Positions 44,180-52,434 of a DNA stretch of 64,000 nucleotides are shown in pieces; the first letter of the stretch is position 1; each line of letters begins with the position of its first letter. The DNA is taken from positions 2,666,001 through 2,730,000 of the forward strand of contig NZ_CP009747.1 of the NCBI RefSeq assembly GCF_000800255.1, given 5' to 3'. Position numbers and translations under genes: made by a program. The notes below the pieces were generated by a model. It was not told the origin of the DNA. It saw nothing but the letters and a program-made list of their open reading frames with translations, and ran no database searches. Source of the DNA: Pseudomonas parafulva (GTDB taxonomy: Bacteria > Pseudomonadota > Gammaproteobacteria > Pseudomonadales > Pseudomonadaceae).

Positions 44180-46258
44180 TTACTGCGGCTTGCCGTGAAC
44201 CACGCCAGCCGTGTTGTCCAGCAGGCTCTTGGTGGCCGTCTGGATGAAGGCTTCGAGCTTCTGGAGCATCTCCGGCTGGTCCGGGCTTTCGATCAGCTCG
44301 GCCTTGAATTCGCGACCCAGTTGGTAGCGATACATGCGCGGGGACATGTCCTTGGACTCGATGAGCAAGCGATCGCCCTGCACCAGACCGACCACCTGCT
44401 CGCTGCCCGAAGGCTTGATCATGCCTACACCCTGGTCGCCAGCAGGCAAGTTCAGCAAATCACGCCCCCAGCACTGGTGGCGGGTTTCGCCACCCAGGCG
44501 ACCCATGATCGTCGGCACGATGTCGACCTGGGTGCCGACCGTGTGGCTGACCGCACCGAACTTCTCCTGGATACCCGGCGCGATCAACAGCAACGGCACG
44601 TTGAAACGACCCAGGTCGAACTCGGTGATCTGCTGGTTGTTGCCGAAACCGTGGTCGCCGACGATCACGAACAGAGTGTCCTTGAAGTACGGCTCCTTGC
44701 GCGCCTTCTCGAAGAACTGGCCAAGTGCCCAGTCGGAGTAGCGCATGGCAGTCAGGTGCTCGTCCAGACGTCCCTGGCCAGTGACCTTTTCCACCGGCAG
44801 GTCTGCCGGCAAGGCATACGGAGTGTGGTTGGAAAGCGTCTGTAGCAGGGCGTAGAACGGCTTCTTGCCGTAATTGTGCGACAGCTCCTGATTGGCGCGA
44901 TCGAACATGTCCTGGTCGGACACACCCCACGTCGGGTCGGAGAACACCGGGTTGACGAAGTCGTTGCGGCCGATGAAGGTGGTCATGCCCTGGTTGCCGA
45001 AGAAACCGGACTGGTTGTCCCAGGCGAAATCGCCGTTGTAGACGTAGACATCGTCATAGTCGCGGGCACTGAGCAGCGCCGGCAGACCGGACAGCTTGTG
45101 CCCGCCTTCGGGCGTCTGCATCAGGTACTCGAAGCCCGGCAGGTTGGGGAAGCACGCCATCGTGGCGAACATGCCTTGATGGGTGTGAGTGCCATTGGAG
45201 AAGAAGCGGTCGAACAACAACCCCTCCTTGGCCAGCTTGTCGAAATACGGTGTGATGTTGTTCGGACTGCCCAGCGCGCCGACGGAGTGGCCGGCGAAGC
45301 TCTCCATCAGGATCACGACCACGTTCTTGATCGGCAAGGTGTTCTCGGCCGGCGGCCGGAAGTCGCGGCGCACGGCCGCCTGGTCGGCATCGACCAGCGT
45401 GTCGTTGGGCGTCAGCAGCATGTTGCGCACGGTCTGCTGGGCCACCTGGGTGTCCAGGACCGGCTTCCAGATATTGGCGCGGTCCTCCCCGTAACGGCTC
45501 TTCGCCGCATCGATCAATGTCAGGGTGCCATTGAGGCCTAACTGGTTGACGAAGTTCGAGTCGGTGGTGAACGCATCGCCCCAGCGCATCGGCGGGCCTT
45601 GACGCAGCGTGCCGCGTGCCGCGACCACCGCCACCAGCAGCAGTACCATGAACACGGCCAGACGCCCGTACCAGGGTGCCACGCGACGCGCTCCGGCCAC
45701 CTGCGCCGTGCTGCCGCTGCCCCGGGTGAGGCGGTCGATACCTTTGAACAGCAAGCTCAGCAGCCAGGTGCCGAACAGCCAGGCCAACAGGTAGCGCACC
45801 ACCGGGAAGCCGTACCAGAGCATGCTCATGACGGTCTTGGGGTCTTCCTGGATGTACTGGAAGACCAGACCGTTCAGGCGCTGGTGGAACTCACGGTAGA
45901 AGTCCAGCTCCATCAGGCCGAGGAACATCACCACACTGGAACTGACCGTCAGCCAGAAACGGAACAGCCCGCGGCGTGCCATGGCCCATGGGCTGAGGGT
46001 CGCCAGCAGCAGCGGAATGCTCAGGTACACCACGACCCGCAGGTCGAAGCGCAGGCCGTTGACGAAGCCTTCGGCGACCGTAGCCGCCGGGGTATCGCCG
46101 ATCAGGTCGCTGTTGTAGATCAGCAGCGCCAGGCGCACCAGGCTGAGCATCAGCATGATCAGCAGACCGCTGAGCAAGGTGTAGGCAAGGTGCGATTTGA
46201 CGGTCGGTGCGAACGGTGCCGACGTGGCCCGTGGCTTCAAGGCATCCGAATTGGCCAT
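44180..46258 (-). CDS. LTA-synthase-like membrane sulfatase/phosphoglycerol transferase family protein
   Basis: 692 residues. An N-terminal membrane part has five hydrophobic segments (about 25-215). A periplasmic alkaline-phosphatase-superfamily domain (about 290-640) has VVILMESFAGHSVGALGSP (metal-binding Glu), NGTHTHQGMFATM (candidate nucleophile Thr) and VGDHGFGNNQQITEF (metal Asp-His). In Gram-negatives such proteins transfer phosphoglycerol or phosphoethanolamine to glycans or lipids, for example OpgB-type, rather than make lipoteichoic acid. The acceptor is unknown. Confidence 0.85.
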   Translation of the reverse strand: MANSDALKPRATSAPFAPTVKSHLAYTLLSGLLIMLMLSLVRLALLIYNSDLIGDTPAATVAEGFVNGLRFDLRVVVYLSIPLLLATLSPWAMARRGLFRFWLTVSSSVVMFLGLMELDFYREFHQRLNGLVFQYIQEDPKTVMSMLWYGFPVVRYLLAWLFGTWLLSLLFKGIDRLTRGSGSTAQVAGARRVAPWYGRLAVFMVLLLVAVVAARGTLRQGPPMRWGDAFTTDSNFVNQLGLNGTLTLIDAAKSRYGEDRANIWKPVLDTQVAQQTVRNMLLTPNDTLVDADQAAVRRDFRPPAENTLPIKNVVVILMESFAGHSVGALGSPNNITPYFDKLAKEGLLFDRFFSNGTHTHQGMFATMACFPNLPGFEYLMQTPEGGHKLSGLPALLSARDYDDVYVYNGDFAWDNQSGFFGNQGMTTFIGRNDFVNPVFSDPTWGVSDQDMFDRANQELSHNYGKKPFYALLQTLSNHTPYALPADLPVEKVTGQGRLDEHLTAMRYSDWALGQFFEKARKEPYFKDTLFVIVGDHGFGNNQQITEFDLGRFNVPLLLIAPGIQEKFGAVSHTVGTQVDIVPTIMGRLGGETRHQCWGRDLLNLPAGDQGVGMIKPSGSEQVVGLVQGDRLLIESKDMSPRMYRYQLGREFKAELIESPDQPEMLQKLEAFIQTATKSLLDNTAGVVHGKPQ

Positions 46259-46412
46259 GAATGGGAGGATCCTAGGGTTTCAGGGAGTGGGAGAAGGCAC
46301 TGGCGCGCCTTTTTCAGGCCCGTGCCGGTCGATTGCCGGCAGGGACGCATACAGTAAACGTGCGGCGCGGAGTTTGGTGAATCCCGTGTGAAAATTTTGT
46401 CACGACGAACGG

Positions 46413-46604
46413 TCACAGCCGCACGTTACCGCGCGGTCCGGCAATCGCCCAGATGATCAGTCCCAAGACCGGCAACAACACAATCAGCAGAATCCACAGG
46501 ATCTTGATCCCGACCTCGCTCGAGCTTTTCAGCACGTTGACGATCGCCCAGATATCCAGGGCCAGAATGATGAGGCCAACGAGGCCATTGAAGGTTGAAC
46601 CCAT
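46413..46604 (-). CDS. PLDc_N-domain small membrane protein
   Basis: 63 residues from ATG 46604 (GGAG seven bases upstream). It has two TM helices with the phospholipase-D-nuclease N-terminal pattern GLVGLIILALDIWAIVNVLK and ILWILLIVLLPVLGLIIWAI, then a short GPRG tail. The same segment is found at the N-terminus of cardiolipin synthases, but here it stands alone. Its role is unknown. Confidence 0.8.
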   Translation of the reverse strand: MGSTFNGLVGLIILALDIWAIVNVLKSSSEVGIKILWILLIVLLPVLGLIIWAIAGPRGNVRL

Positions 46605-46732
46605 GTGGCAACTCCCAGTGTGACATCGATAGGGCTGAGCATAGTCGGCTATTACCCCCATAGAAGGGAATCCTTGGCCCGCGCCACGGGTCACTGGATA
46701 GACTGCCGCCATTCATCGTCGCAGAGGTCTGC

Positions 46733-47671
46733 ATGCCCCCAGTTCACACCCACGGCTCCTCACCCTCCTCGTTTCTGGATGCCTGGCGCCAGCAGGCGCT
46801 GAACACGCCCTGGCTGAGCGCCGGCCTGGGGCTGAGCCTGTTGGCGATCATCCTGCTGCTGCTGGCCAGCTTGTGGAATGCGGTCAATGGCGATCACTCG
46901 CAGAACCTGCACCTGGCGGCACTGGGCGGTCTATCGGGCTTTGCCGCGACGGCGCTGGGCGCGATCCTGGCCGTGGTGCTGCGCGACGTCAGCGCCCGCA
47001 GCCAGGACGTGATGCTGGGCTTTGCCGCCGGCATGATGCTCGCCGCCAGTTCGTTTTCCCTGATTCTGCCCGGGCTGGATGCGGCTCGGGCGATCACCGG
47101 CAACGGCCCGGCCGCTGCCGCTGTGGTGGTGCTGGGCATGGGCCTGGGGGTCCTGCTGATGCTCGGCCTGGACCGTTTCACCCCCCATGAGCACGAAAGC
47201 ACTGGCCCTTGCGGCCCGGACGCCGAGCGGGTGAGCCGGGTATGGCTGTTCGTACTGGCGATCACGCTGCACAACTTGCCCGAAGGCATGGCCATCGGTG
47301 TGAGCTTCACCAATGGCGACATGAGCATCGGCTTGCCACTGACCAGCGCCATCGCCATTCAGGACATCCCGGAGGGTCTGGCGGTGGCCATGGCACTGCG
47401 CGCCACGGGGCTGTCGAATTTCAAGGCTGCGCTTGTGGCCATCGGCTCGGGACTCATGGAGCCGCTGGGCGCGGTGATTGGCCTGGGCATCTCCACCGGC
47501 TTTGCCCTCGCCTACCCCATCAGCATGGGCCTGGCGGCTGGCGCGATGATCTTCGTGGTGTCCCATGAAGTCATCCCCGAAACCCATCGCAACGGTCACC
47601 AGACCTCCGCAACCCTGGGTCTGATGGGCGGTTTCGCAGTGATGATGTTTCTCGACACGGCCCTGGGCTGA
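46733..47671 (+). CDS. ZIP-family divalent metal transporter
   Basis: 312 residues, about eight TM helices, with a His-containing loop (FTPHEHEST) between TM3 and TM4. The two ZIP metal-site motifs are intact: LHNLPEGMAIG in TM4 and IQDIPEGLAVAMAL in TM5. It is GufA/ZupT-like and takes up Zn2+ or other divalent metals. The N-terminus has an extra cytoplasmic stretch (about 25 residues). No Zur site was recognised upstream. Confidence 0.9.
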   Translation: MPPVHTHGSSPSSFLDAWRQQALNTPWLSAGLGLSLLAIILLLLASLWNAVNGDHSQNLHLAALGGLSGFAATALGAILAVVLRDVSARSQDVMLGFAAGMMLAASSFSLILPGLDAARAITGNGPAAAAVVVLGMGLGVLLMLGLDRFTPHEHESTGPCGPDAERVSRVWLFVLAITLHNLPEGMAIGVSFTNGDMSIGLPLTSAIAIQDIPEGLAVAMALRATGLSNFKAALVAIGSGLMEPLGAVIGLGISTGFALAYPISMGLAAGAMIFVVSHEVIPETHRNGHQTSATLGLMGGFAVMMFLDTALG

Positions 47672-47716
47672 CGCGTCGGCACGTCCTCTCACCCGCTCAA
47701 GGCACTGACTCGCGCC

Positions 47717-48247
47717 TCAGACGTGAACAGCGACCTTGAGCGCCTCAAGCGCTGGCTCCACCTTGATACCCAGTGCCTGACCCAACTCCAGCACCCGCGG
47801 CAGGTCATGTTGACCGACCATCACCATCTGCAATTCGTCATCGAGCAGTTGGCTGAAGTCGAGCAGCACATAGCCGCCCGCCTCCTTGTTCAGCGCACTC
47901 ATCTGAACCTGAATGCGGTTGAGCGCTGTCAGCGGTTCGGTGCGCGCCAACTGCTTGGGCTTGAGGGTCAATGGCACGCTCTTGTCGAAGGAGTCACTGA
48001 TGGCCTGAAACAGCCCTTGGTAGGAATCGGCTTGAAACACCACGGTATCCGGGAGACTGCCGAGCACCACCCATTCGCCGAGCGGGATCGGGAAGCTGTC
48101 GTCGTAATTGATGTCGGGATTGGCTGCAAGAAAAGCCGCCGGATCGGCGTAGGCCTGGGCGGCTTCGTCAGCGATGCGCTCGATGTCAGCCTCCGGGATG
48201 CAGCCGGCGCCGATGAGGCTGATGAATTCGAGCAACTGGGTTTTCAT
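47717..48247 (-). CDS. Conserved hypothetical protein
   Basis: 176 residues from ATG 48247. A soluble acidic protein (MKTQLLEFISLIGAGCIPEA start) with IPLGEWVVLGSLPDTVVFQA in the middle and a C-terminal LPRVLELGQALGIKVEPALE. No motif I can name; no signal or TM. It lies 53 bp downstream of the ankyrin gene on the same strand, so the two may be co-transcribed. Confidence 0.7.
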   Translation of the reverse strand: MKTQLLEFISLIGAGCIPEADIERIADEAAQAYADPAAFLAANPDINYDDSFPIPLGEWVVLGSLPDTVVFQADSYQGLFQAISDSFDKSVPLTLKPKQLARTEPLTALNRIQVQMSALNKEAGGYVLLDFSQLLDDELQMVMVGQHDLPRVLELGQALGIKVEPALEALKVAVHV

Positions 48248-48300
48248 GGAGGGCCTGCTTGGCGAAGGGCAAAAAGGCGCCAAGGATACCCGCCGCGCCC

Positions 48301-48822
48301 TCAGCCGGCCAGGGCCTGGAGCCGAGCGGCAGCGTCGCTGGCGCCCATGGTTTGCGCAGCCACCAAGGCCGTGGCGCCCCGCGCGTCCCGATGAGCCGGA
48401 TCGGCACCCTGGGCGAGCAGGTAGTCGAGAATCTCGCTGCGATTGAACATGGCCGCCAGCATCAGCGCAGTGCGGCCATCCTGGGCGGCGGCATCGACTG
48501 GTACGCCATGCTCGACCAACAGGCGAATCATCGGCAGGTCGCCTTTGAAGGCCGCCCCGGCGATAGGCAACTGACCATTGTCATTGGCGATCAGGGGATC
48601 TGCACCGTGGTTCAAGAGCACCTGCACCGTGGCGTGGTGGCCGTGATAGCTGGCCAGCATCAGCAAGGTGTCACCCTTGTGATTGCGCAAGTTGGCAGGC
48701 AATCCACCCTCGAGCAGCCGCTCGATCATCACCGCATCGCCTTGACGGGCGCGCTCGAATACCTCTGCAGCGAACGCAGCGGTTTCATCTTCAGTCATGG
48801 TGACGGGCTGTGAATCGGACAT
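48301..48822 (-). CDS. Ankyrin-repeat protein (AnkB-like)
   Basis: 173 residues from ATG 48822 with AGGAGG upstream. Four to five ankyrin repeats are visible (for example KGDTLLMLASYHGHHATVQV, DGRTALMLAAMFNRSEILDY), ending with a short cap. There is no signal peptide, so it is probably cytoplasmic. In pseudomonads similar genes often accompany catalases (ankB), but none is here. The leader holds a terminator-like hairpin (48838-48868). Confidence 0.85.
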   Translation of the reverse strand: MSDSQPVTMTEDETAAFAAEVFERARQGDAVMIERLLEGGLPANLRNHKGDTLLMLASYHGHHATVQVLLNHGADPLIANDNGQLPIAGAAFKGDLPMIRLLVEHGVPVDAAAQDGRTALMLAAMFNRSEILDYLLAQGADPAHRDARGATALVAAQTMGASDAAARLQALAG

Positions 48823-48837
48823 CTGCAACCTCCTGGC

Positions 48838-48868
48838 AAAAAATGATGGCCTGATTCTGCTTCAGGCC
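48838..48868 (-). terminator. Terminator-like hairpin with U tract in the ankyrin-gene leader
   Basis: On the minus strand GGCCTGA-N7-TCAGGCC is followed by ATCA and six U, ending 15 nt before the ankyrin ATG and adjoining its RBS. No minus-strand gene lies upstream, so this is either an attenuator of the ankyrin gene or the 3' end of an unannotated short RNA. Confidence 0.55.
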
Positions 48869-48925
48869 TCAGGCGCAGGACAAAGGTTCAGATTCTATCG
48901 ACGTCAAAGACAGCGGCTATGACCT

Positions 48926-48967
48926 TGCAAAATGCACTGTGCAAATTGCACGACCATGCACAATGCA
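48926..48967. promoter_or_regulatory. Array of three TGCA-N3-TGCA palindromes, candidate activator sites
   Basis: TGCAAAATGCA (48926-48936), TGCAAATTGCA (48940-48950, within the larger GTGCAAATTGCAC dyad) and TGCACAATGCA (48957-48967). They lie 66-107 bp upstream of the sigma-54 promoter at 49033, the usual place for enhancer sites. Confidence 0.55.
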
Positions 48968-49032
48968 TGGAAGGCTTTATGGAAATCAGTAATAAGTCAT
49001 TGATTTTAAAGGAAAATAACAAAGTCCGAATC

Positions 49033-49049
49033 CTGGCACGGTGACTGCA
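49033..49049 (+). promoter_or_regulatory. Sigma-54 (RpoN) promoter of the DUF3509-like gene
   Basis: CTGGCACGGTGACTGCA matches YTGGCACGRNNNTTGCW with a single T-to-C change in the -12 element. The invariant GG and GC and their spacing are kept. It lies about 45 bp upstream of the ATG. Confidence 0.7.
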
Positions 49050-49094
49050 ATCATTACTCCACGATTGCCAACGCTTACACATCAGGAGTTGCTA

Positions 49095-49367
49095 ATGGAC
49101 CTTATCCAGGAAAAATTCGTCTCGGTCTTTTCCGCTTACCAGGTCGACACCAAGTCCCGCCCGGACGGTGGCATCCTGCTGACGCTGCGCGCTGCTGACG
49201 GTACCGTGACCCGCCGCGTGCTCTCTTACGCACAACTGCACAGCGCCGAGCAACTGTCCTGGGCCATCAGCGCCATCCGCCGCGATCTGGCCGAGCAGGC
49301 GAGCGAATTGCCCGTCATTTCCATGCTGCAAAGCCAACAACGCTTCGCCCTGCCAACCTACCGTTGA
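49095..49367 (+). CDS. DUF3509-like Pseudomonas protein
   Basis: 90 residues from ATG 49095 (AGGAG seven bases upstream). Small soluble protein: MDLIQEKFVSVFSAYQVDTK, then a beta-rich RPDGGILLTLRAADGTVTRR and helix SAEQLSWAISAIRRDLAEQA. The pattern fits DUF3509, a family found mainly in pseudomonads and without known function. The upstream region holds a near-consensus RpoN promoter and three palindromes, implying regulated expression. A REP doublet follows the stop codon. Confidence 0.75.
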   Translation: MDLIQEKFVSVFSAYQVDTKSRPDGGILLTLRAADGTVTRRVLSYAQLHSAEQLSWAISAIRRDLAEQASELPVISMLQSQQRFALPTYR

Positions 49368-49382
49368 GCGTGGCCACCGGGT

Positions 49383-49440
49383 TCGCGAGGCACTCCTGCT
49401 CCCACGAAGGGACTGCGCTGGAGCAGGAGTACCCCGCGAT
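49383..49440. repeat. REP doublet (REPIN-like element)
   Basis: Two REP-like units in opposite orientation: TTCGCGAGGCACTCCTGCTC followed by CCAC, and GGAGCAGGAGTACCCCGCGA. The inner arms ACTCCTGCTCC / GGAGCAGGAGT are a perfect 11-bp inverted repeat (49392-49402 and 49420-49430). It lies between convergent genes, the typical REP location in Pseudomonas. Confidence 0.75.
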
Positions 49441-49454
49441 CGTTGCGTGGAGCG

Positions 49455-49985
49455 TTAGAGCTCAGCCATCCCCGGAAGTTCGCGGCACACGTTATCCCCT
49501 GTGAATTTCGCGGGCTGACCGGTCCCGATGAGGCGCAGCGCCAGGCAGAACGGCCTGTCCCCCAGGTCGATCCAGCGCCGTATTTCGGCTGGCACGTGCA
49601 GAATATCGCCCCTCTCGCACAATACTGCGAACACCTCATCGCCTACCCGCAGGCTGACCTGAGCACGCCCCGCCATCACGGCAAACACCTCAAGCGCGTT
49701 GTGAACGTGCTCCTCGCGCCAGCCGCCAGCGTCCGGCAATTCTTCCTCACAATCGAGCAACGTCCATGATGTGGCGCCATGCTCAGCCATTAGCCCATCG
49801 ATCCACTCACCCGCCTCGTCGCGAACCTGTTGCTGGGCATTACCTGGCCGGATAGACCACGGGAGACTCTGGTGGGCGAACCGCACGCCATGTTCGGCCA
49901 ACGTTGCAACGATGTCGTCGTGGTGGGTCAGCACCTTGTACGGCAGCTGTGGGCTGCTGCACTGGAAAACGCTGAGAATGCTCAT
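49455..49985 (-). CDS. Acireductone dioxygenase-like cupin protein
   Basis: 176 residues. ATG 49985 overlaps the MFS stop codon (ATGA). The ARD family layout is clear, with EEHVHNALEVFAVMAGRAQV giving the HxHx3E metal motif, and GDILHVPAEIRRWIDLG where the family normally has a fourth ligand His (RHWF). Here that position is Arg. Acireductone dioxygenase works in methionine salvage, but no mtnABC genes are nearby and the missing ligand makes activity doubtful. It is translationally coupled to the MFS gene. Confidence 0.8.
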   Translation of the reverse strand: MSILSVFQCSSPQLPYKVLTHHDDIVATLAEHGVRFAHQSLPWSIRPGNAQQQVRDEAGEWIDGLMAEHGATSWTLLDCEEELPDAGGWREEHVHNALEVFAVMAGRAQVSLRVGDEVFAVLCERGDILHVPAEIRRWIDLGDRPFCLALRLIGTGQPAKFTGDNVCRELPGMAEL

Positions 49986-51139
49986 CAGGGGCTGCTCCTG
50001 CTCGGTGGACAATGGCGGGCAATGATAACGGCTGCGGCCAGCGCCGCGAGGCTGGCCATACCAAAGGTGAATGACGGGCCCAGGCCGCTCCAGGCATAAC
50101 CGGAGAACAGTGCACCCAACGCGCCGCCGGTTCCGGAAAGCGCAGCGTACAACGCCTGCCCTTGCCCCTGTTGCCGCGCCCCGAAGCTGGACTGGACGAA
50201 GGCGATGGCCGCGGCATGAAAGCAACCAAAGGTCGCCGCGTGCAGCAATTGCGCGAAAATCAGCACGGCCGGCACTTCGGCCAGGCTGCCCAATAGCAGC
50301 CAGCGCAGTGTGGCAAGCAGGAAGCTCACCAGCAGCACAGCGCGTATGCTCGAGCGCGCGAACACCCGGCTCATCGACAGGAACATCAGCACCTCGGCCA
50401 CCACCCCCAGCGCCCACAGCAGGCCGATGGCGCCACGGCTGTAGCCCAAGTGCTCCAGATGCAGGGTGAGGAACGTGTAGTAAGGCCCATGACTGAATTG
50501 CATCAGTGCCACGCACCCATAGAACGCCAACACGCCCGGAGCCCGCAGCTGTGCCAGAAAGCCTTCGCCAGCAGGTCTCACTGCATGCTCCGCCGGCTGC
50601 GCATTGGGTACCCAAAGGCTGGCGACGAGGATGCCGGCCATGATGCCCACCACCGCCAGCGGGTAGATATCCAGGCTCAACCACTCGAACAATCGTCCCA
50701 GGCCCACGACAGCGAGAATGAAGCCGATCGAACCCCACAGCCTGACCTGGCTGTAGCGCGAGGTCTGGCCATGCAGGTGAGCCAGGGTGATCACCTCGAA
50801 CTGCGGCAACACGGCATGCCAGAAAAACGCATGCAAGGCCATGACCAGCGCCAGCCAGGCGTAGCTCTTGGCGAAGAAGATCAGCGAAAACGCACCCAGC
50901 GTGCACAGTGCGCCCAGGCGCACGATCAACAGCCGGCGACCGCTGCGATCACCCAGCCACCCCCACAAGTTCGGGGCCACGCAGCGCATGAGCATGGGAA
51001 TGGCCACTAGCTCGCCGATGCGTGCCGGAGCAAACCCCAGATGATCGAAGTACAGGGCCAGGAACGGTGCAGTGGCGCCCAACAGGGCGAAGTAGCTGAG
51101 GTAAAAGCTGGACAGGCGCCAGTAGGGAATGGAAGACAT
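49985..51139 (-). CDS. MFS transporter (HcaT/3-phenylpropionate transporter-like)
   Basis: 384 residues, 12 TM segments. It starts MSSIPYWRLSSFYLSYFALL and has GWLGDRSGRRLLIVRLGAL in loop 2-3 and SQVRLWGSIGFILAVVGLGR, typical of the MFS_1-like/HcaT (YcaD-unrelated) nucleoside- or phenylpropionate-type carriers. The substrate is unknown. The stop codon overlaps the start of the ARD-like gene, so the two proteins probably work together or are at least co-expressed. Confidence 0.85.
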   Translation of the reverse strand: MSSIPYWRLSSFYLSYFALLGATAPFLALYFDHLGFAPARIGELVAIPMLMRCVAPNLWGWLGDRSGRRLLIVRLGALCTLGAFSLIFFAKSYAWLALVMALHAFFWHAVLPQFEVITLAHLHGQTSRYSQVRLWGSIGFILAVVGLGRLFEWLSLDIYPLAVVGIMAGILVASLWVPNAQPAEHAVRPAGEGFLAQLRAPGVLAFYGCVALMQFSHGPYYTFLTLHLEHLGYSRGAIGLLWALGVVAEVLMFLSMSRVFARSSIRAVLLVSFLLATLRWLLLGSLAEVPAVLIFAQLLHAATFGCFHAAAIAFVQSSFGARQQGQGQALYAALSGTGGALGALFSGYAWSGLGPSFTFGMASLAALAAAVIIARHCPPSRSSP

Positions 51140-51207
51140 GGGTGGACCTGGGAATAACCTGCGCCGACTCCGTCACACCGGGGTGCGACAGAGCCGCAGC
51201 ATGTGGA

Positions 51208-52299
51208 TCAGCGCAGACCGAGTACCGGCGTGGTCACCTTCACATCGGCGTTCTGCGCGCGGTGGCGCAGCAGGTGATCCATCAAGGCGATCGCCATCAT
51301 GGCCTCGGCGATGGGCGTGGCCCGAATGCCCACGCAGGGATCATGACGGCCCTTGGTCACCACCTCCACCGCATTGCCATCGACATCGATGGAGCGTCCG
51401 GGAATGGTGATGCTGGAGGTCGGCTTGAGCGCCAGATGGGCCACGATCGGCTGACCCGAAGAAATGCCGCCAAGAATGCCGCCCGCGTTGTTGCTGAGGA
51501 AGCCCTCGGGCGTCATCTCGTCGCGGTGCTCGCTGCCCCGCTGGGCAATGCTGGCGAAACCGGCGCCGATCTCGACGCCTTTCACCGCATTGATGCTCAT
51601 CAGGGCGTGGGCCAACTCGGCATCCAGACGGTCGAATATCGGCTCGCCAAGGCCAGGCATCACCCCTTCGGCGACCACGGTGATCTTGGCACCGACCGAA
51701 TCCTGGTCGCGGCGCAACTGGTCCATGTAGGCCTCCAGTTCCGGCACCTTGTCCGGGTCCGGGCAGAAGAACGCGTTCTGCTCGACGCTGTCCCAGGTCT
51801 TGAACGGAATCGCGATCGGACCCAACTGGCTCATGTAGCCGCGCACGCGAATACCCTGGGTCGCCAGGAATTTCTTGGCGATGGCACCGGCCGCCACGCG
51901 CATGGCGGTTTCGCGCGCCGAGCTGCGGCCACCGCCGCGGTAGTCGCGCTCACCGTACTTGTGGTGATAGGTGTAGTCGGCGTGGGCCGGGCGGAACAGA
52001 TCCTTGATCGCCGAGTAGTCCTTGGATTTCTGATCAGTATTGCGGATCAGCAGACCAATCGAGCAACCGGTGGTGCGCCCCTCGAATACCCCGGAAAGAA
52101 TCTCGACTTCGTCGGCCTCCTGACGCTGGGTGGTGTGGCGGCTGGTGCCGGGCTTGCGCCGATCCAGGTCATGTTGCAGGTCGGCCAGGGTGATGTCCAG
52201 ACCGGGCGGGCAGCCGTCGACGATGGCGACCAGCGCGGGACCATGGCTCTCGCCTGCGGTGGTGACGGTGAACAGCTTGCCGTAGGTATTGCCGGACAT
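51208..52299 (-). CDS. aroC: Chorismate synthase
   Basis: 363 residues, CGGAG upstream of the ATG. All three family signatures are present: [19 protein letters not shown] near the N-terminus, [20 protein letters not shown] in the middle and the C-terminal [20 protein letters not shown]. It converts EPSP to chorismate with reduced FMN, the last shared step to Phe, Tyr, Trp and folate. Confidence 0.98.
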   Translation of the reverse strand: MSGNTYGKLFTVTTAGESHGPALVAIVDGCPPGLDITLADLQHDLDRRKPGTSRHTTQRQEADEVEILSGVFEGRTTGCSIGLLIRNTDQKSKDYSAIKDLFRPAHADYTYHHKYGERDYRGGGRSSARETAMRVAAGAIAKKFLATQGIRVRGYMSQLGPIAIPFKTWDSVEQNAFFCPDPDKVPELEAYMDQLRRDQDSVGAKITVVAEGVMPGLGEPIFDRLDAELAHALMSINAVKGVEIGAGFASIAQRGSEHRDEMTPEGFLSNNAGGILGGISSGQPIVAHLALKPTSSITIPGRSIDVDGNAVEVVTKGRHDPCVGIRATPIAEAMMAIALMDHLLRHRAQNADVKVTTPVLGLR

Positions 52300-52434
52300 G
52301 GACGCTCCGCGAAATCAGCCTGAACTTGAGAAGGTCGCCAGTATACGGAAAGCCGCGCCCCTGCGACAAAAAACCCGAGAACCTTCGCTTGGCCCCCCGG
52401 TCAAAGCGAGCATCTCCCCACGCAGTATTCGCCG

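Noticed and set aside
49986..50906. Upstream extension (to 50906) of the ARD-like frame
   Set aside because: The extra part is a shadow of the MFS gene in another frame; the ATG at 49985 with an ATGA overlap is the real start.
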